Of a DNA stretch of 64,000 bases, positions 52,211-60,932 are shown in pieces. The stretch is from Agromyces albus. Lineage in GTDB: Bacteria; Actinomycetota; Actinomycetes; Actinomycetales; Microbacteriaceae. A model generated the notes under the pieces. It made no database searches. It was not told the origin of the DNA and saw nothing but the letters and a program-made list of their open reading frames with translations. The stretch is taken from contig NZ_JAUSWX010000001.1 in NCBI RefSeq assembly GCF_030815405.1, forward strand, positions 3,720,001 to 3,784,000. Reading direction: 5' to 3'. Position numbers and translations under genes: made by a program. How positions within the stretch are numbered: position 1 is the stretch's first letter; each line of letters starts with the position of its first letter.

Positions 52211-54117
52211 ACGGCAGGCCGGCCGGCACGAAGGATGGGCTCGAAGAAGGCGGCCAGCTCGTTGGTCGCCGTGAGCGGCAGCACGTTCGCGACGTACTGG
52301 TCGGGACGCACCACCACGACCGCGCCGGCGCGGTCGATCCCGCGCGACTCGAAGATGTCGTCGGCGGGGTCGGCGGCGTACACCTTCTCGTAGTCGATGA
52401 GCTGGAACGGCCCGGTGCGCGGCAGGAACAAGTCGGGCACGACCCCGAGGTCGACCTCGGTGTACGGCTGCTGGGTGATCAGCTTCACGTCGAACCACGC
52501 ATCGCGGTCGGCGCCCTCGGGGGTCGCGGTAACCGGCGAGTCCGGTGACGTCGCCATCCACTCGGCGAGATCGAGGACAGCGGATGCCGCTCCCGGCCGC
52601 GACTCGCCGACACCTGCCGCGTCGGCGAACACGTAGATGCGCCACCGGCCGTCGGCCGTCGCGTGGTGGCCGAGGTGCACCGGGTTGCCGTCGCACACGC
52701 GGGTGACCATGGCCGACTTGAACCGCTTGCCGATCGGGTAGCCCTCGGCGAGCGGCTGGTGCGTCGCGTCGGCGACGATCAACGAGGGCGCGTACTGCGT
52801 CATGAACCCGGCGGGGAACTCGAACGTGCGCGCGTAGAACTCCTCGAGCTCCGACGGCGAGGCGAACTCCTCGGGCTTCTTCGCCATCATCGCCGACCAC
52901 TGCTTGTCGAAGTCGATGAGGCTCTGCGCCACGACCTGGCGTTCGGCGGAGTAGGTGGCGAGCAGGCTCTCGGGGGCGCGCCCCTCGAGCACGTGGCCGA
53001 GCTTCCAGCCGAGGTTCCAGCCGTCCTGCATCGACACGTTCATGCCCTGGCCGGCCTTGGCGCTGTGCGTGTGGCAGGCGTCGCCGGCGATGAACACGCG
53101 CGGCGTGCGCGTGCCGACGGCATCCGTCTCGACGTCGTGGAACCGGTCGGTGAGGCGGTGACCCACCTCGTACACGCTGTGCCACGCGACGTTCTTCACG
53201 TCGAGCGTGTACGGGTGCAGGATCTCATTCGCCCTGGCGATGACCTGCTCGATCGTGGTCTCGCGCACGTGGTGATGGTCGTCGAGCGGGACCGCGCCGA
53301 GGTCGACGTACATGCGGAACAGGAAGCCGCCCTCGCGCGGGATGAGCAGGATGCTGCCCGCCTCCGATTGGATGGAGGCCTTGAGCCGGATGTCGGGGAA
53401 GTCGGTGACCGCGAGCACGTCCATCACGCCCCACGCGTGGTTGGCCCGGTCGCCCTCCATGTGGCATCCGATCGCCGCGCGCACCTTGCTGTGCGCGCCA
53501 TCCGCCCCCATCACGTACTTGGCGCGCACGGTGCGGCGCTGGCCTTCGCGCTCACCGGCGGTGTGCACGAGGGTGACCGTCACCGGGTACTCGCCCTGCT
53601 CGGCGTTCTCGAGGCTCTCGAATTCGAGCCCGTAGTCGGGCTTCGCGCGCGTGGGCGAGTTCGCCATCACCTCGGCGAAGTAGTCGAGCACGCGTGCCTG
53701 GTTGACGAGAAGGTGCGGGAACTCGCTGACGCCGCTCGGGTCGTCGGGGGTGCGCTTCGCCCGCACGATGCGCGACGGATCGGCGGGATCGGGCTTCCAG
53801 AAGACCATCTCGGTCTGCCAGAAGGCCTCGGCGACGATGCGCTCGGCGAACCCGAATGCCTGGAACGTCTCGACGCTGCGTGCCTGGATGCCGTCGGCCT
53901 GGCCCATCTCGAGCCGACCGGGGCGGCGGTCGATGACGCGGGTCACGACGTCGGGGAACTGCGACAGTTGCGCTGCGGCGATCATGCCCGCGGGCCCCGC
54001 GCCGACGATGAGCACGTCGACCTCGTGCGGGAGTTCCTCGGGGCGGTCGATCCCGACACCCGCGACGGGCTTCACGCGCGGGTCACCGGACACGTAGCCG
54101 TAGTGGTGGAACTGCAC
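52198..54117 (-). CDS. FAD-dependent aromatic hydroxylase (phenol 2-monooxygenase / 3-hydroxybenzoate 4-monooxygenase type)
   Basis: A 639-residue flavin monooxygenase with the thioredoxin-like C-terminal domain of the phenol hydroxylase/MobA group. The FAD motif is VLIVGAGPAGMIAAAQLSQ (about residues 35-53), the DG motif VMGADGAHSKVRAAIG (about 200-215), and the GD motif RVFIAGDACHTHSAKAGQGMN (about 345-365). The GTG at 54117 has GAGGAG upstream. It should insert one oxygen into a phenolic substrate using NAD(P)H. The matching IclR-type box upstream and the convergent iclR gene support induction by an aromatic; the exact substrate is unknown. Confidence 0.9.
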   Translation of the reverse strand: MQFHHYGYVSGDPRVKPVAGVGIDRPEELPHEVDVLIVGAGPAGMIAAAQLSQFPDVVTRVIDRRPGRLEMGQADGIQARSVETFQAFGFAERIVAEAFWQTEMVFWKPDPADPSRIVRAKRTPDDPSGVSEFPHLLVNQARVLDYFAEVMANSPTRAKPDYGLEFESLENAEQGEYPVTVTLVHTAGEREGQRRTVRAKYVMGADGAHSKVRAAIGCHMEGDRANHAWGVMDVLAVTDFPDIRLKASIQSEAGSILLIPREGGFLFRMYVDLGAVPLDDHHHVRETTIEQVIARANEILHPYTLDVKNVAWHSVYEVGHRLTDRFHDVETDAVGTRTPRVFIAGDACHTHSAKAGQGMNVSMQDGWNLGWKLGHVLEGRAPESLLATYSAERQVVAQSLIDFDKQWSAMMAKKPEEFASPSELEEFYARTFEFPAGFMTQYAPSLIVADATHQPLAEGYPIGKRFKSAMVTRVCDGNPVHLGHHATADGRWRIYVFADAAGVGESRPGAASAVLDLAEWMATSPDSPVTATPEGADRDAWFDVKLITQQPYTEVDLGVVPDLFLPRTGPFQLIDYEKVYAADPADDIFESRGIDRAGAVVVVRPDQYVANVLPLTATNELAAFFEPILRAGRPAVQAP

Positions 54118-54165
54118 GACTTCTCCTCACTTCGTTGTGGGCACTGCGGATGCTTCGAGTTGCAC

Positions 54166-54180
54166 GTTCGATAATAGAAC
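54166..54180 (-). promoter_or_regulatory. IclR-type operator of the hydroxylase gene
   Basis: GTTCGATAATAGAAC, with inverted ends GTTC/GAAC, lies 49 bases before the hydroxylase start. It contains a -10-like TATTAT on the minus strand and matches the box upstream of the iclR gene. Repression or activation cannot be told from sequence. Confidence 0.6.
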
Positions 54181-54251
54181 GCCGGGTTCTGATATCGCTC
54201 AGCCCATCGTAAGCCCCTGCGTCGTGACGGACAACCATTCGACGACGGTGG

Positions 54252-54300
54252 ACGACGAAAGCCGCCCGCGTCCCCAGGGGAGGCGGGCGGCTTTCGTCGT
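54252..54300. terminator. Perfect hairpin terminator
   Basis: Perfect 18-base arms (54252-54269 and 54283-54300) enclose a 13-base loop. It lies 31 bases past the stop of the ABC-2 permease gene (leftward), and upstream of the hydroxylase promoter. Confidence 0.85.
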
Positions 54301-54330
54301 GGTCGTGCCGTGCGCGAGCAGCGCTCGGTC

Positions 54331-55095
54331 TCAGCTGATCTTGCGACGGTAGACGGCGATCGCGAAGGCGTAGGCGACGACGAGGATGCCGACGAGCCAG
54401 GCGAGGGCGATCCAGATGTCACTTCCGACGGGTTCCTGGGCGAACAGGGCGCGAATGGAGTTCACGACCGAGGTCACGGGCTGGTTCTCGGCGAACCAGG
54501 CGACCGGCCCGGGCATCGTGTCGGTGGGCACGAACGCCGAGCTGATGAACGGCAGGAAGATCAGCGGATAGCTGAAGGCGCTCGCGCCGTCGACGGTCTT
54601 CGCCGAGAGCCCCGCGATCACGGCGAGCCAGGTCAGGGCGAGGGTGAAGATGACCAGGATGCCGGCGACCGAGAGCCAGACGGCCACGGATGCCCCGGTG
54701 CGGAACCCCATGAGCAGCGCAACGCCGATGACGATCGCAACCGAGACCAGGTTCGCGACCAGGGAGGTGAGCACATGCGCCCAGAGCACGCTCGACCTCG
54801 CGATCGGCATCGACTGGAAGCGTTCGAAGATGCCGCCCTGCAGATCGAGGAACAGCCGGTACGCGGTGTACGCGATGCCAGACGCGATCGTGATGAGCAG
54901 GATGCCGGGGAGCATGTAGTTGACGTACGACTCGTCGGATCCGGTGTTGATTGCTCCGCCGAGCACGTACACGAACAGCAGCATCAGCGCGATCGGGGTG
55001 ACCGCGGTGGTGATGATCGTGTCAGGGCTGCGGAGGATGTGGCGCAGCGAGCGGCCGGTGAGGACGCCGGTGTCGCCGAGGACGTGGGTGGTCAT
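54331..55095 (-). CDS. ABC-2 type transporter permease (DrrB-like)
   Basis: A 254-residue export permease of the ABC-2 (DrrB) type. It begins GDTGVLTGRSLRHILRSPDTIITTAVTPIALMLLFVYV, has six membrane helices and ends with a short cytoplasmic tail. LPGILLITIASGIAYTAYRLFLDLQGGIFERFQSMPIARSSVLWAHV is the family segment coupling to the ATPase. It overlaps the ATPase gene by 4 bases. The pair probably exports a hydrophobic toxin or antibiotic. It is last in a PadR-controlled operon. Confidence 0.92.
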   Translation of the reverse strand: MTTHVLGDTGVLTGRSLRHILRSPDTIITTAVTPIALMLLFVYVLGGAINTGSDESYVNYMLPGILLITIASGIAYTAYRLFLDLQGGIFERFQSMPIARSSVLWAHVLTSLVANLVSVAIVIGVALLMGFRTGASVAVWLSVAGILVIFTLALTWLAVIAGLSAKTVDGASAFSYPLIFLPFISSAFVPTDTMPGPVAWFAENQPVTSVVNSIRALFAQEPVGSDIWIALAWLVGILVVAYAFAIAVYRRKIS

Positions 55096-55943
55096 CGGAG
55101 TTCCTTTCCTGCCGGGACCGTCTCGGTGCGGGCGGCGGCGGCGGCGGTATCAGTGTCGGTCTCGTCGGTTTCGCCGGTCTCGCCGACGAGGGCGAGGAAG
55201 ACGTCCTCGAGGGAGGGCTGCTTCTCGATGTATTCGACCTTGGCGGGCGGGAGGAGTTGCTTGAGTTCGGCGAGGGTGCCGTTCTGGATGATCGTGCCCT
55301 TGTGCAGGATCGCGATGCGGTCGGCGAGCTGCTCGGCCTCGTCGAGGTATTGCGTGGTGAGCAGCACGGTCGTGCCGTCCTTCGCGAGTTTCTTGATCGT
55401 CTGCCACACCTCGATGCGCGCTTGAGGGTCGAGTCCGGTCGTCGGCTCGTCGAGGAAGATGATCGGCGGGTTGCCGATCAGGCTCATCGCGATGTCGAGC
55501 CGGCGTCGCATGCCACCCGAGTACGTCGCCGCTTTGCGACTGCCTGCTTCGGTGAGCGAGAAGCGGGCGAGCAGGTCGTCGGCGATCGCACCCGGGTTCT
55601 TCAGGTGACGGAGCTTGGCGATCAGCACCAGGTTCTCCCGGCCGCTGAGCACTTCATCGACCGCGGCGAACTGGCCGGTCAGGCTGATCGACTCGCGCAC
55701 GTCGCCGGCGTTCGTGGCGACGTCGAAGCCGTACACCGTCGCGATGCCCGCGTCGGCCTTTAATAGCGTCGACAGGATCCGCACGAGCGTGGTCTTGCCT
55801 GCGCCGTTCGAGCCGAGCAGCGCGAAGATGCTTCCCGCCTTCACGTCGAAGTCCACGCCCCGCAGCACGTGCAGTTCCTTGAAGGACTTCGTGATGCCCT
55901 GCACCCTGATCGCGGGGCCGAGGGCCTGGTTGGAGGTGGTCAT
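55092..55943 (-). CDS. ABC transporter ATPase (DrrA-like)
   Basis: A 283-residue exporter ATPase. It has Walker A GSNGAGKTTLVRI, Q-loop SLTGQFAAVDE, signature YSGGMRRRLDIAMSL, Walker B PIIFLDEPTTGLDPQ and H-loop LTTQYLDEA (Gln replaces the usual His-neighbour), then the C-terminal DrrA domain ending AAAARTETVPAGKELR. ATG overlaps: its stop overlaps the permease start, its start overlaps the DUF1048 stop. Part of padR-DUF1048-ATPase-permease. Confidence 0.94.
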   Translation of the reverse strand: MTTSNQALGPAIRVQGITKSFKELHVLRGVDFDVKAGSIFALLGSNGAGKTTLVRILSTLLKADAGIATVYGFDVATNAGDVRESISLTGQFAAVDEVLSGRENLVLIAKLRHLKNPGAIADDLLARFSLTEAGSRKAATYSGGMRRRLDIAMSLIGNPPIIFLDEPTTGLDPQARIEVWQTIKKLAKDGTTVLLTTQYLDEAEQLADRIAILHKGTIIQNGTLAELKQLLPPAKVEYIEKQPSLEDVFLALVGETGETDETDTDTAAAAARTETVPAGKELR

Positions 55944-56320
55944 GCGTTCGTCTCCTTTCCGTTCTCGCTGGTCGCGGTATCGATCGCCTTGATGAGGCGA
56001 GCGCGCTCCTTGTCGATCCAGTGCGCACCGCCGTAGGACTGTGCGAACGTCTCGGCGAACTCGACCGGGTCATCGCCGACGATCGCGCTCACGGGCGTTC
56101 CGTCGATGGCGGCCCGCTCCCAGAGGTCGGCGGAGTCCCCGAGCATCGTGACGAGGGTGTCGCCGTCGGTGATGCCGCCGTAGTACATGAAGTACCGATC
56201 GAGTGCCTTCGCAGCGGTGCGGTGCGGCTCGGGGAGGGCCTCGATCCGGGCCTTGTACTGCTTGTACTGCTTCTTCTGCTCGAGCGAGCCGGTGAGGGCT
56301 TCGATCCACTTCGCCGCCAT
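55940..56320 (-). CDS. DUF1048 family protein
   Basis: A 126-residue helical cytoplasmic protein. It begins AAKWIEALTGSLEQKKQYKQYKARIEALPEPHRTAAKALDRYFMYYGGI, typical of DUF1048, which is regularly encoded between a PadR regulator and an ABC exporter. The ATG at 56318-56320 is the only one that gives this start. It lies 2 bases after the PadR gene stop and overlaps the ATPase gene start by 4 bases. The function is unknown; it may modulate the PadR repressor or the exporter. Confidence 0.88.
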   Translation of the reverse strand: MAAKWIEALTGSLEQKKQYKQYKARIEALPEPHRTAAKALDRYFMYYGGITDGDTLVTMLGDSADLWERAAIDGTPVSAIVGDDPVEFAETFAQSYGGAHWIDKERARLIKAIDTATSENGKETNA

Positions 56321-56322
56321 GA

Positions 56323-56673
56323 TTACGCTCCTTCGTCCTGTGTGTTCTCGATGTTCTGGTGGAGCTGTTCGATCCGTTCTGCGAGGAAGCTCCATGTCCT
56401 CCAGAACTCTTCGAGGTACTCGCCGCCCCGTGCGTTCAGCGTGTAGACCTTGCGCGGCGGCCCCTTCTCTGACGGAACCTTCTCGACGTCGACGAGGCCG
56501 CGCTGTTCGATCCTGACCAGCAGGGCGTACACGGTGCCTTCGGCGAGGTCGGAGAAGCCCTGGTCGCGCAGCCGGGCCGTGATCTCGTAGCCGTATGCCG
56601 GCTGCACGGCCAGGATCGCGAGGACGATGCCCTCGAGCGTGCCCTTCAGCATCTCCGTCGTTTGCTTGCTCAT
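56323..56673 (-). CDS. PadR-family transcriptional regulator
   Basis: A 116-residue PadR repressor with the compact winged helix: QTTEMLKGTLEGIVLAILAVQPAYGYEITARLRDQGFSDLAEGTVYALLVRIEQRGLVDVEK, then SEKGPPRKVYTLNARGGEYLEEFWRTWSFL, the helical dimerisation part. GAGGGG lies 4-5 bases before the ATG at 56671-56673. It is first in a padR-DUF1048-ATPase-permease operon and is preceded by a 53-base inverted repeat that is almost surely its operator. Derepression by the exported compound is the usual mode. Confidence 0.94.
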   Translation of the reverse strand: MSKQTTEMLKGTLEGIVLAILAVQPAYGYEITARLRDQGFSDLAEGTVYALLVRIEQRGLVDVEKVPSEKGPPRKVYTLNARGGEYLEEFWRTWSFLAERIEQLHQNIENTQDEGA

Positions 56674-56697
56674 GGAACCCCTCCTCTCAACTACTCG

Positions 56698-56750
56698 GTG
56701 TTGCTGACTACTGGTACATAGTAGGCATGAGTACCGGTAGTTAGCAACAC
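56698..56750. promoter_or_regulatory. Large inverted repeat, probable PadR operator
   Basis: Two 20-base arms (56698-56717 and 56731-56750) are complementary in 18 positions and separated by 13 bases. They lie 25-78 bases before the padR start. The core ACTAC...GTAGT repeats a known PadR-box theme (ATGT/ACAT-like dyads are less clear here). It is unusually long and probably binds a tetramer or two dimers. Confidence 0.75.
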
Positions 56751-57049
56751 TGAATAGCGGTTTTTCTTGGAGGGGCCTTTCTCGGGTCTCCCGCGTCTTC
56801 GCACCCAAGGCTCGAGTACTCGAGCTCGACGGCGGCATCGCTCGAGCGTCTGTCCGAGGACAGTGCGCGCTGGTACGCCGAGCTCATCAGGACCCGCCGG
56901 ATCCCAGCCCGACTACTTCCAGAAGTTCTTGCGCCAGGTGGGCGACGCAGGTCGCTGCCGCTGCGCGTCCATGCGATATGGCCGACCGGCCAGGTGCCGG
57001 CCATCCTTCATGGAGCCTGCCACTTCGCGTAGCTCACACAGGGTGGGGC
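56751..57049. other. Non-coding gap between padR and dnaB
   Basis: About 300 bases. I see no gene with family sequence. A short plus-strand stretch reads RLSEDSARWYAELIRTRRIP, which could be a decayed gene end, but it is too short to name. It should contain the dnaB terminator, but no clear hairpin was found. Confidence 0.4.
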
Positions 57050-58423
57050 TCAGACCTGCACCATGTCGGCGAACCTCGAGAAGTGCCCGTGGAACGCGAC
57101 CGTGATCGTGCGCGTGGGGCCGTTCCTGTGCTTGGCCACGATGAGGTCGGCCTCGCCGGCGCGGGGGTTGTCGCGCTCGTAGGCGCTCTCGCGGTGGAGC
57201 AGGATCACCATGTCGGCGTCTTGCTCGATCGAGCCCGACTCGCGCAGGTCGGAGAGGGCGGGGAGCTTGTCGGCGCGCTGCTCAGGACCACGGTTCAGCT
57301 GCGAGAGCGCGATGACTGGAACCTGCAGCTCCTTGGCGAGCAGCTTCAGCGCACGCGAGAACTCGGAGACCTCCTGCTGGCGGCTCTCGACTCGCTTGCC
57401 GCTCGTCATGAGCTGGAGGTAGTCGATGACGACCATCTTCAGGCCGACCCGCTGCTTGAGGCGCCGGCACTTCGCCCGGATCTCGACGAGCGTCATGTTC
57501 GGCGAGTCGTCGATGTAGAGCGGGGCGTCGTTGATGCGCCCGCGCGTCGAGGCGATCGTGGTCCAGTCGCGGGAGTCGACGGTGCCCTTGCGCATGCTCT
57601 GCAGGGGAACGGATGCCTCGGCGGCGAGCAGGCGCATCGCGATCTCGCTGCGCCCCATCTCGAGGGAGAAGAAGATCGTGGGCTGGTCGTTGCCGATTGC
57701 GGCGGCGCGGGCGAAGTCGAGGGCGAGCGTCGACTTACCGAGTGCAGGGCGGGCGGCGACGATGATCATCTGACCGGGGTGGAAGCCGTTGGTGAGGTCG
57801 TCGAGATCGGCGAAGCCCGTGGGCACTCCGGTGAACTTGCCGTCGGTGTGCTTGGCTGCCTCGATCTCGTCGATCGCGGCCGTCACCGCGTCGGTGAGCG
57901 GAACGTAGTCTTCGCTCTCGACCGAGCCAGTGACCGAGTAGATCTCGGCCTGGGCGTTGTTCACGAGCTCGACGACCTCGCCCTCGCCCGCATACCCCAT
58001 CTGCACGATGCGGGTGCCCGCCTCGACGAGGCGGCGCAGCAACGCGCGCTCGGCGACGATCGAGGCGTAGTAGCCCGCGTTCGCCGCCGTGGGCACAATG
58101 CCCGTGAGCGTGTGCAGGTATTCGACGCCGCCGGCACGCTGCAGCTCACCGGTCTTCGTGAGTTCATCGGTGACGGCGATGACGTCGGTGGGCTCGCCGT
58201 GCGAGTAGAGCGAGAGGATGGCGTTGAAGACAAGCTCGTGCTTCGGCACGTAGAAGTCGACGCCGCGGAGCGTCTCGACGACATCGGCGACCGCGTCTTT
58301 CGAGAGCATCATGCCACCGAGCGCGCTCTGCTCGGCCAGCAGGTCGTGCGGGGGAGTGCGTTCGCCGCTTCTACGGGGTTCACCGTCGTGTGGTTCGGCG
58401 AGCCCGATGTGCGCGATCGACAA
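57050..58423 (-). CDS. dnaB: Replicative DNA helicase
   Basis: A 457-residue hexameric replication-fork helicase. The N-terminal DnaB domain (TPPHDLLAEQSALGGMMLSKDAVADVV) is followed by the RecA-like C-terminal domain: Walker A ARPALGKSTLALDFAR, IFFSLEMGRSEIAMRLL, Walker B MVVIDYLQLM, and RESGSIEQDADMVILLHRE, with the arginine finger region after it. There is no intein. I chose the TTG at 58421-58423 because a perfect GGAGGT sits 7 bases ahead (58431-58436) and it gives the natural start SIAHIGLAEP; the ATG at 58501 has no ribosome binding site. It is the last gene downstream of rpsF-ssb-rpsR-rplI. Confidence 0.95.
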   Translation of the reverse strand: MSIAHIGLAEPHDGEPRRSGERTPPHDLLAEQSALGGMMLSKDAVADVVETLRGVDFYVPKHELVFNAILSLYSHGEPTDVIAVTDELTKTGELQRAGGVEYLHTLTGIVPTAANAGYYASIVAERALLRRLVEAGTRIVQMGYAGEGEVVELVNNAQAEIYSVTGSVESEDYVPLTDAVTAAIDEIEAAKHTDGKFTGVPTGFADLDDLTNGFHPGQMIIVAARPALGKSTLALDFARAAAIGNDQPTIFFSLEMGRSEIAMRLLAAEASVPLQSMRKGTVDSRDWTTIASTRGRINDAPLYIDDSPNMTLVEIRAKCRRLKQRVGLKMVVIDYLQLMTSGKRVESRQQEVSEFSRALKLLAKELQVPVIALSQLNRGPEQRADKLPALSDLRESGSIEQDADMVILLHRESAYERDNPRAGEADLIVAKHRNGPTRTITVAFHGHFSRFADMVQV

Positions 58424-58979
58424 CTCGATGACCTCCGATTTCGACTCCGCCGGGCGAGCAACCCGCGCCCGCAACTCCAGTGTGGTCTGACCCTCTGACA
58501 TGAGTGGGCCGACCGGGTGGGAACCCGCTGATCGAAGGACGCTGCTTCACGATATGGAAGCGCTGCCAACACCACAAGCCAGCCTGTGGATAACTCTGGG
58601 GACAAACTGGGCGAAACGCCGAAGAAGGTGTGCACTCAGCCTGTGGAAAACTGTGGAATTCTGGCGAATTACACGGGTTGAATTCTGAATCGATCAGGTG
58701 TTTTGTGTTTCCACACCTGTGAACGAAAAGTTCTTCAGAAGTCCACCCTCACGTGTCCCCCACCTGTGTACAACATCGTGGGAAACGCGAACGCGGACTT
58801 GCGCTCGCACCGCCAGCGGGTGTAGGCCAGAGGCGGACAGGAACGCGGTCGAGCACCGCGCACGACACTTGCAGACTTCGCCGGCATGGGGGCCCCGAAG
58901 GCACGCTGATGGCGCCCGAAGACGACGAAGCGGCGGCCCGAGCCGAAGCCCGGACCGCCGCCGTGTTCGTGCGTGCGAG
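58424..58979. other. Intergenic region with a cluster of DnaA-box-like sequences
   Basis: About 550 bases between rplI and dnaB, AT-richer than the surroundings. It has a perfect DnaA box TTATCCACA on the minus strand (58585-58593) plus variants TTTTCCACA (58642-58650), AATTCCACA (58652-58660), GTTTCCACA (58707-58715, plus) and TTGTACACA (58765-58773). The dnaB promoter must also lie here. This could be a DnaA-titration site or control of dnaB by DnaA. The true chromosome origin is normally next to dnaA, which is not in view. Confidence 0.65.
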
Positions 58980-59432
58980 TTACTTCGCCGCGACCACCTG
59001 AAGGGTGATCGTCGCAGAGACCTCGTCACGGAGGCGAACGGTCGCCTCGTGGTCGCCGGTCGCCTTGATGGGGGTCGGGATCTCGATCTTGCGCTTGTCG
59101 AGCTCGCCGAGGCCGGCGGCCGCGACGGCAGCCGCGACATCCGCCGTCTTCACCGAACCGAAGAGGCGGCCGCCGAGGCCCGCCTTCACGGACAGCTTGA
59201 CCTTGCTCGACTCGAGCTTGGCCTTGAGGGCCTGCGCGTCTTCGAGCGAGTGCAGCTCACGTGCAGCGCGGGCTGCCTTGATCTGCTCGATCTGCTTCTC
59301 GCCACCGCGCGACCACGCCACTGCGAAGCCCTGGGGGACGAGGAAGTTGCGAGCGTAGCCGCTCTTGACCTCGACAACGTCGCCGGCCGTGCCGAGGCCG
59401 GTGACCTCGTGCGTCAGAATTACCTTAGCCAT
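58980..59432 (-). CDS. rplI: 50S ribosomal protein L9
   Basis: A 150-residue L9. It begins [40 protein letters not shown], the two-lobe signature, followed by a long helix ([19 protein letters not shown]) and the C-terminal domain ([34 protein letters not shown]). The frame is open to 59882, but the ATG at 59430-59432 gives the true start. It is last in rpsF-ssb-rpsR-rplI, 11 bases after rpsR. Confidence 0.97.
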   Translation of the reverse strand: MAKVILTHEVTGLGTAGDVVEVKSGYARNFLVPQGFAVAWSRGGEKQIEQIKAARAARELHSLEDAQALKAKLESSKVKLSVKAGLGGRLFGSVKTADVAAAVAAAGLGELDKRKIEIPTPIKATGDHEATVRLRDEVSATITLQVVAAK

Positions 59433-59443
59433 TGTCGTGCTCC

Positions 59444-59704
59444 TTAACGGCCGGAGCCCGAGTAGGGCAGGAGGGCCATCTCGCGCGCGTTCTTCACGGC
59501 GCGGGCGATGAGGCGCTGCTCCTGCACGGAGACACCGGTGATGCGACGGGCGCGGATCTTTCCACGCTCCGAGATGAACTTGCGAAGGGTCGCGACGTCT
59601 TTGTAGTCGATGATGCCGACCTTGATCGACTTCGCGGGGGCGGCGTTCTTCGCGCCCTTCCCGCGGGTCGGCTTGCGGCGATCGCCGCTGCTCTTTCCAG
59701 CCAT
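59444..59704 (-). CDS. rpsR: 30S ribosomal protein S18
   Basis: An 86-residue S18 of the cysteine-free kind. After a basic N-terminus ([19 protein letters not shown]) comes [56 protein letters not shown], the full S18 signature. It is 69 bases after ssb. It lies in the usual actinobacterial rpsF operon. No zinc-binding Cys is present. Confidence 0.97.
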   Translation of the reverse strand: MAGKSSGDRRKPTRGKGAKNAAPAKSIKVGIIDYKDVATLRKFISERGKIRARRITGVSVQEQRLIARAVKNAREMALLPYSGSGR

Positions 59705-59773
59705 TTCTGATCCTGTCTTGATGATGCGCGGGTCGAGGAGGTCGCGCAGCGACCGTCTCGAATCCGCTGAGTA

Positions 59774-60304
59774 CTAGAAGGGTGTCTCGTCGCCGAAGCT
59801 CGTGCCCGGAGTGTTCCAGACATCGCCGCCGGCACCGCCTGCGGAAGCGCCCGACTGCGTCGCCGGAGCGCTCGGCGCCCACGGCTCGTCGGTGCCGCCG
59901 CCGCCCCCGAAGGAGCCGGCAGCGCCGCCGCGGTTGGACGACGCAGCGCGCGTCACAGACGCGGTGGCGTAGCGCAGGCTCGGGCCGATCTCGTCGACCT
60001 CGAGCTCCATGGTGGTGCGCTTCTCGCCTTCCTTCGTCTCGTAGGAACGCTGCTTGAGACGCCCGGAAGCGATGACCCGGGATCCCTTGGTGAGTGAACC
60101 GGCCACGTGCTCGGCGAATTCACGCCAGACGCTCGCGCGCAGGAACAACGCTTCACCGTCTTTCCACTCGTTCGCCTGACGGTCGAACGTACGGGGAGTG
60201 GATGCGATGGTGAAGTTGGCAACCGCCAGTCCGTTCTGCGTGTAACGCAGCTCGGGATCTGCAGTGAGGTTGCCCACCACGGTGATGATGGTCTCGCCGG
60301 CCAT
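59774..60304 (-). CDS. ssb: Single-stranded DNA-binding protein
   Basis: A 176-residue SSB. The OB-fold begins [64 protein letters not shown], followed by [37 protein letters not shown], a Gly/Ser/Ala-rich linker, and the acidic tip ending DETPF that binds partner proteins. Between rpsF and rpsR; start 5 bases after the rpsF stop. It protects single-stranded DNA during replication, along with the nearby dnaB. Confidence 0.97.
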   Translation of the reverse strand: MAGETIITVVGNLTADPELRYTQNGLAVANFTIASTPRTFDRQANEWKDGEALFLRASVWREFAEHVAGSLTKGSRVIASGRLKQRSYETKEGEKRTTMELEVDEIGPSLRYATASVTRAASSNRGGAAGSFGGGGGTDEPWAPSAPATQSGASAGGAGGDVWNTPGTSFGDETPF

Positions 60305-60309
60305 GGGGA

Positions 60310-60723
60310 CTAGGCGTCCTTCTGGGCGGGGGCCTTGGCTGCAGCTGCAGCCTTCGCACCGGCCTTGGCGGAAGCGGCGGCCTTCTTCGCGGCCTTCTCC
60401 TCCTGCGCCTTGGCGTGAGCGGCGACCTGGGCGATGGCCTCTTCGGCGCGGAGCACCTTGGTGCGCATGACAGCCTCGCTGAGGTTCAGCTGGCGGTCGA
60501 GCTCGTTGGTGGTCTTGGACTCGGCGGTGAAGTCGACGACGGCGTAGATGCCCTCGGCCTTCTTGTTGATCTCGTAAGCCAGACGACGACGTCCCCAGAT
60601 GTCGACCTTGTCGACGGTGCCGCCATCATTTCTGATGACGTTGAGGAACTTGTCAAGGCTGGGAGCAACGGTGCGCTCATCGATCTCGGGATCGAGGATT
60701 ACCATCAGCTCGTACTGGTGCAT
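60310..60723 (-). CDS. rpsF: 30S ribosomal protein S6
   Basis: A 137-residue S6. The core [65 protein letters not shown] is the full ferredoxin-like fold; the C-terminal 40 residues are an Ala/Lys-rich tail ([19 protein letters not shown]), longer than in E. coli. AAGGAGGT is 8 bases before the ATG. It heads the rpsF-ssb-rpsR-rplI operon. A -10-like TACGAT lies about 110 bases upstream (plus 60834-60839). Confidence 0.97.
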   Translation of the reverse strand: MHQYELMVILDPEIDERTVAPSLDKFLNVIRNDGGTVDKVDIWGRRRLAYEINKKAEGIYAVVDFTAESKTTNELDRQLNLSEAVMRTKVLRAEEAIAQVAAHAKAQEEKAAKKAAASAKAGAKAAAAAKAPAQKDA

Positions 60724-60932
60724 GACTAACCCACCTCCTTCGGACTAAAACGGCTACAGACTCTCTGCAGCAGGAGGGTTGTGCATACGTCGACCCGAGG
60801 AGGCCGCAAGTGCGGCGCACGGGCAACCTGCCTATCGTAGCGGATGCCGCCCCAGCATGCCATTCGGCTCTGAGCATCCCTCGCGTGCCCCGGCAAGTGG
60901 CGCGGCGATGGTGCTGCGCTGATCGGATCCGC

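Noticed and set aside
56767..57105. Plus-strand open frame between padR and dnaB
   Set aside because: Low-complexity composition, overlaps the dnaB end, no ribosome binding site and no family sequence.
58424..58979. This region as the chromosomal origin oriC
   Set aside because: The origin in actinobacteria lies between dnaA and dnaN, neither of which is present; only five boxes of mixed quality were seen, so titration or dnaB control is preferred.
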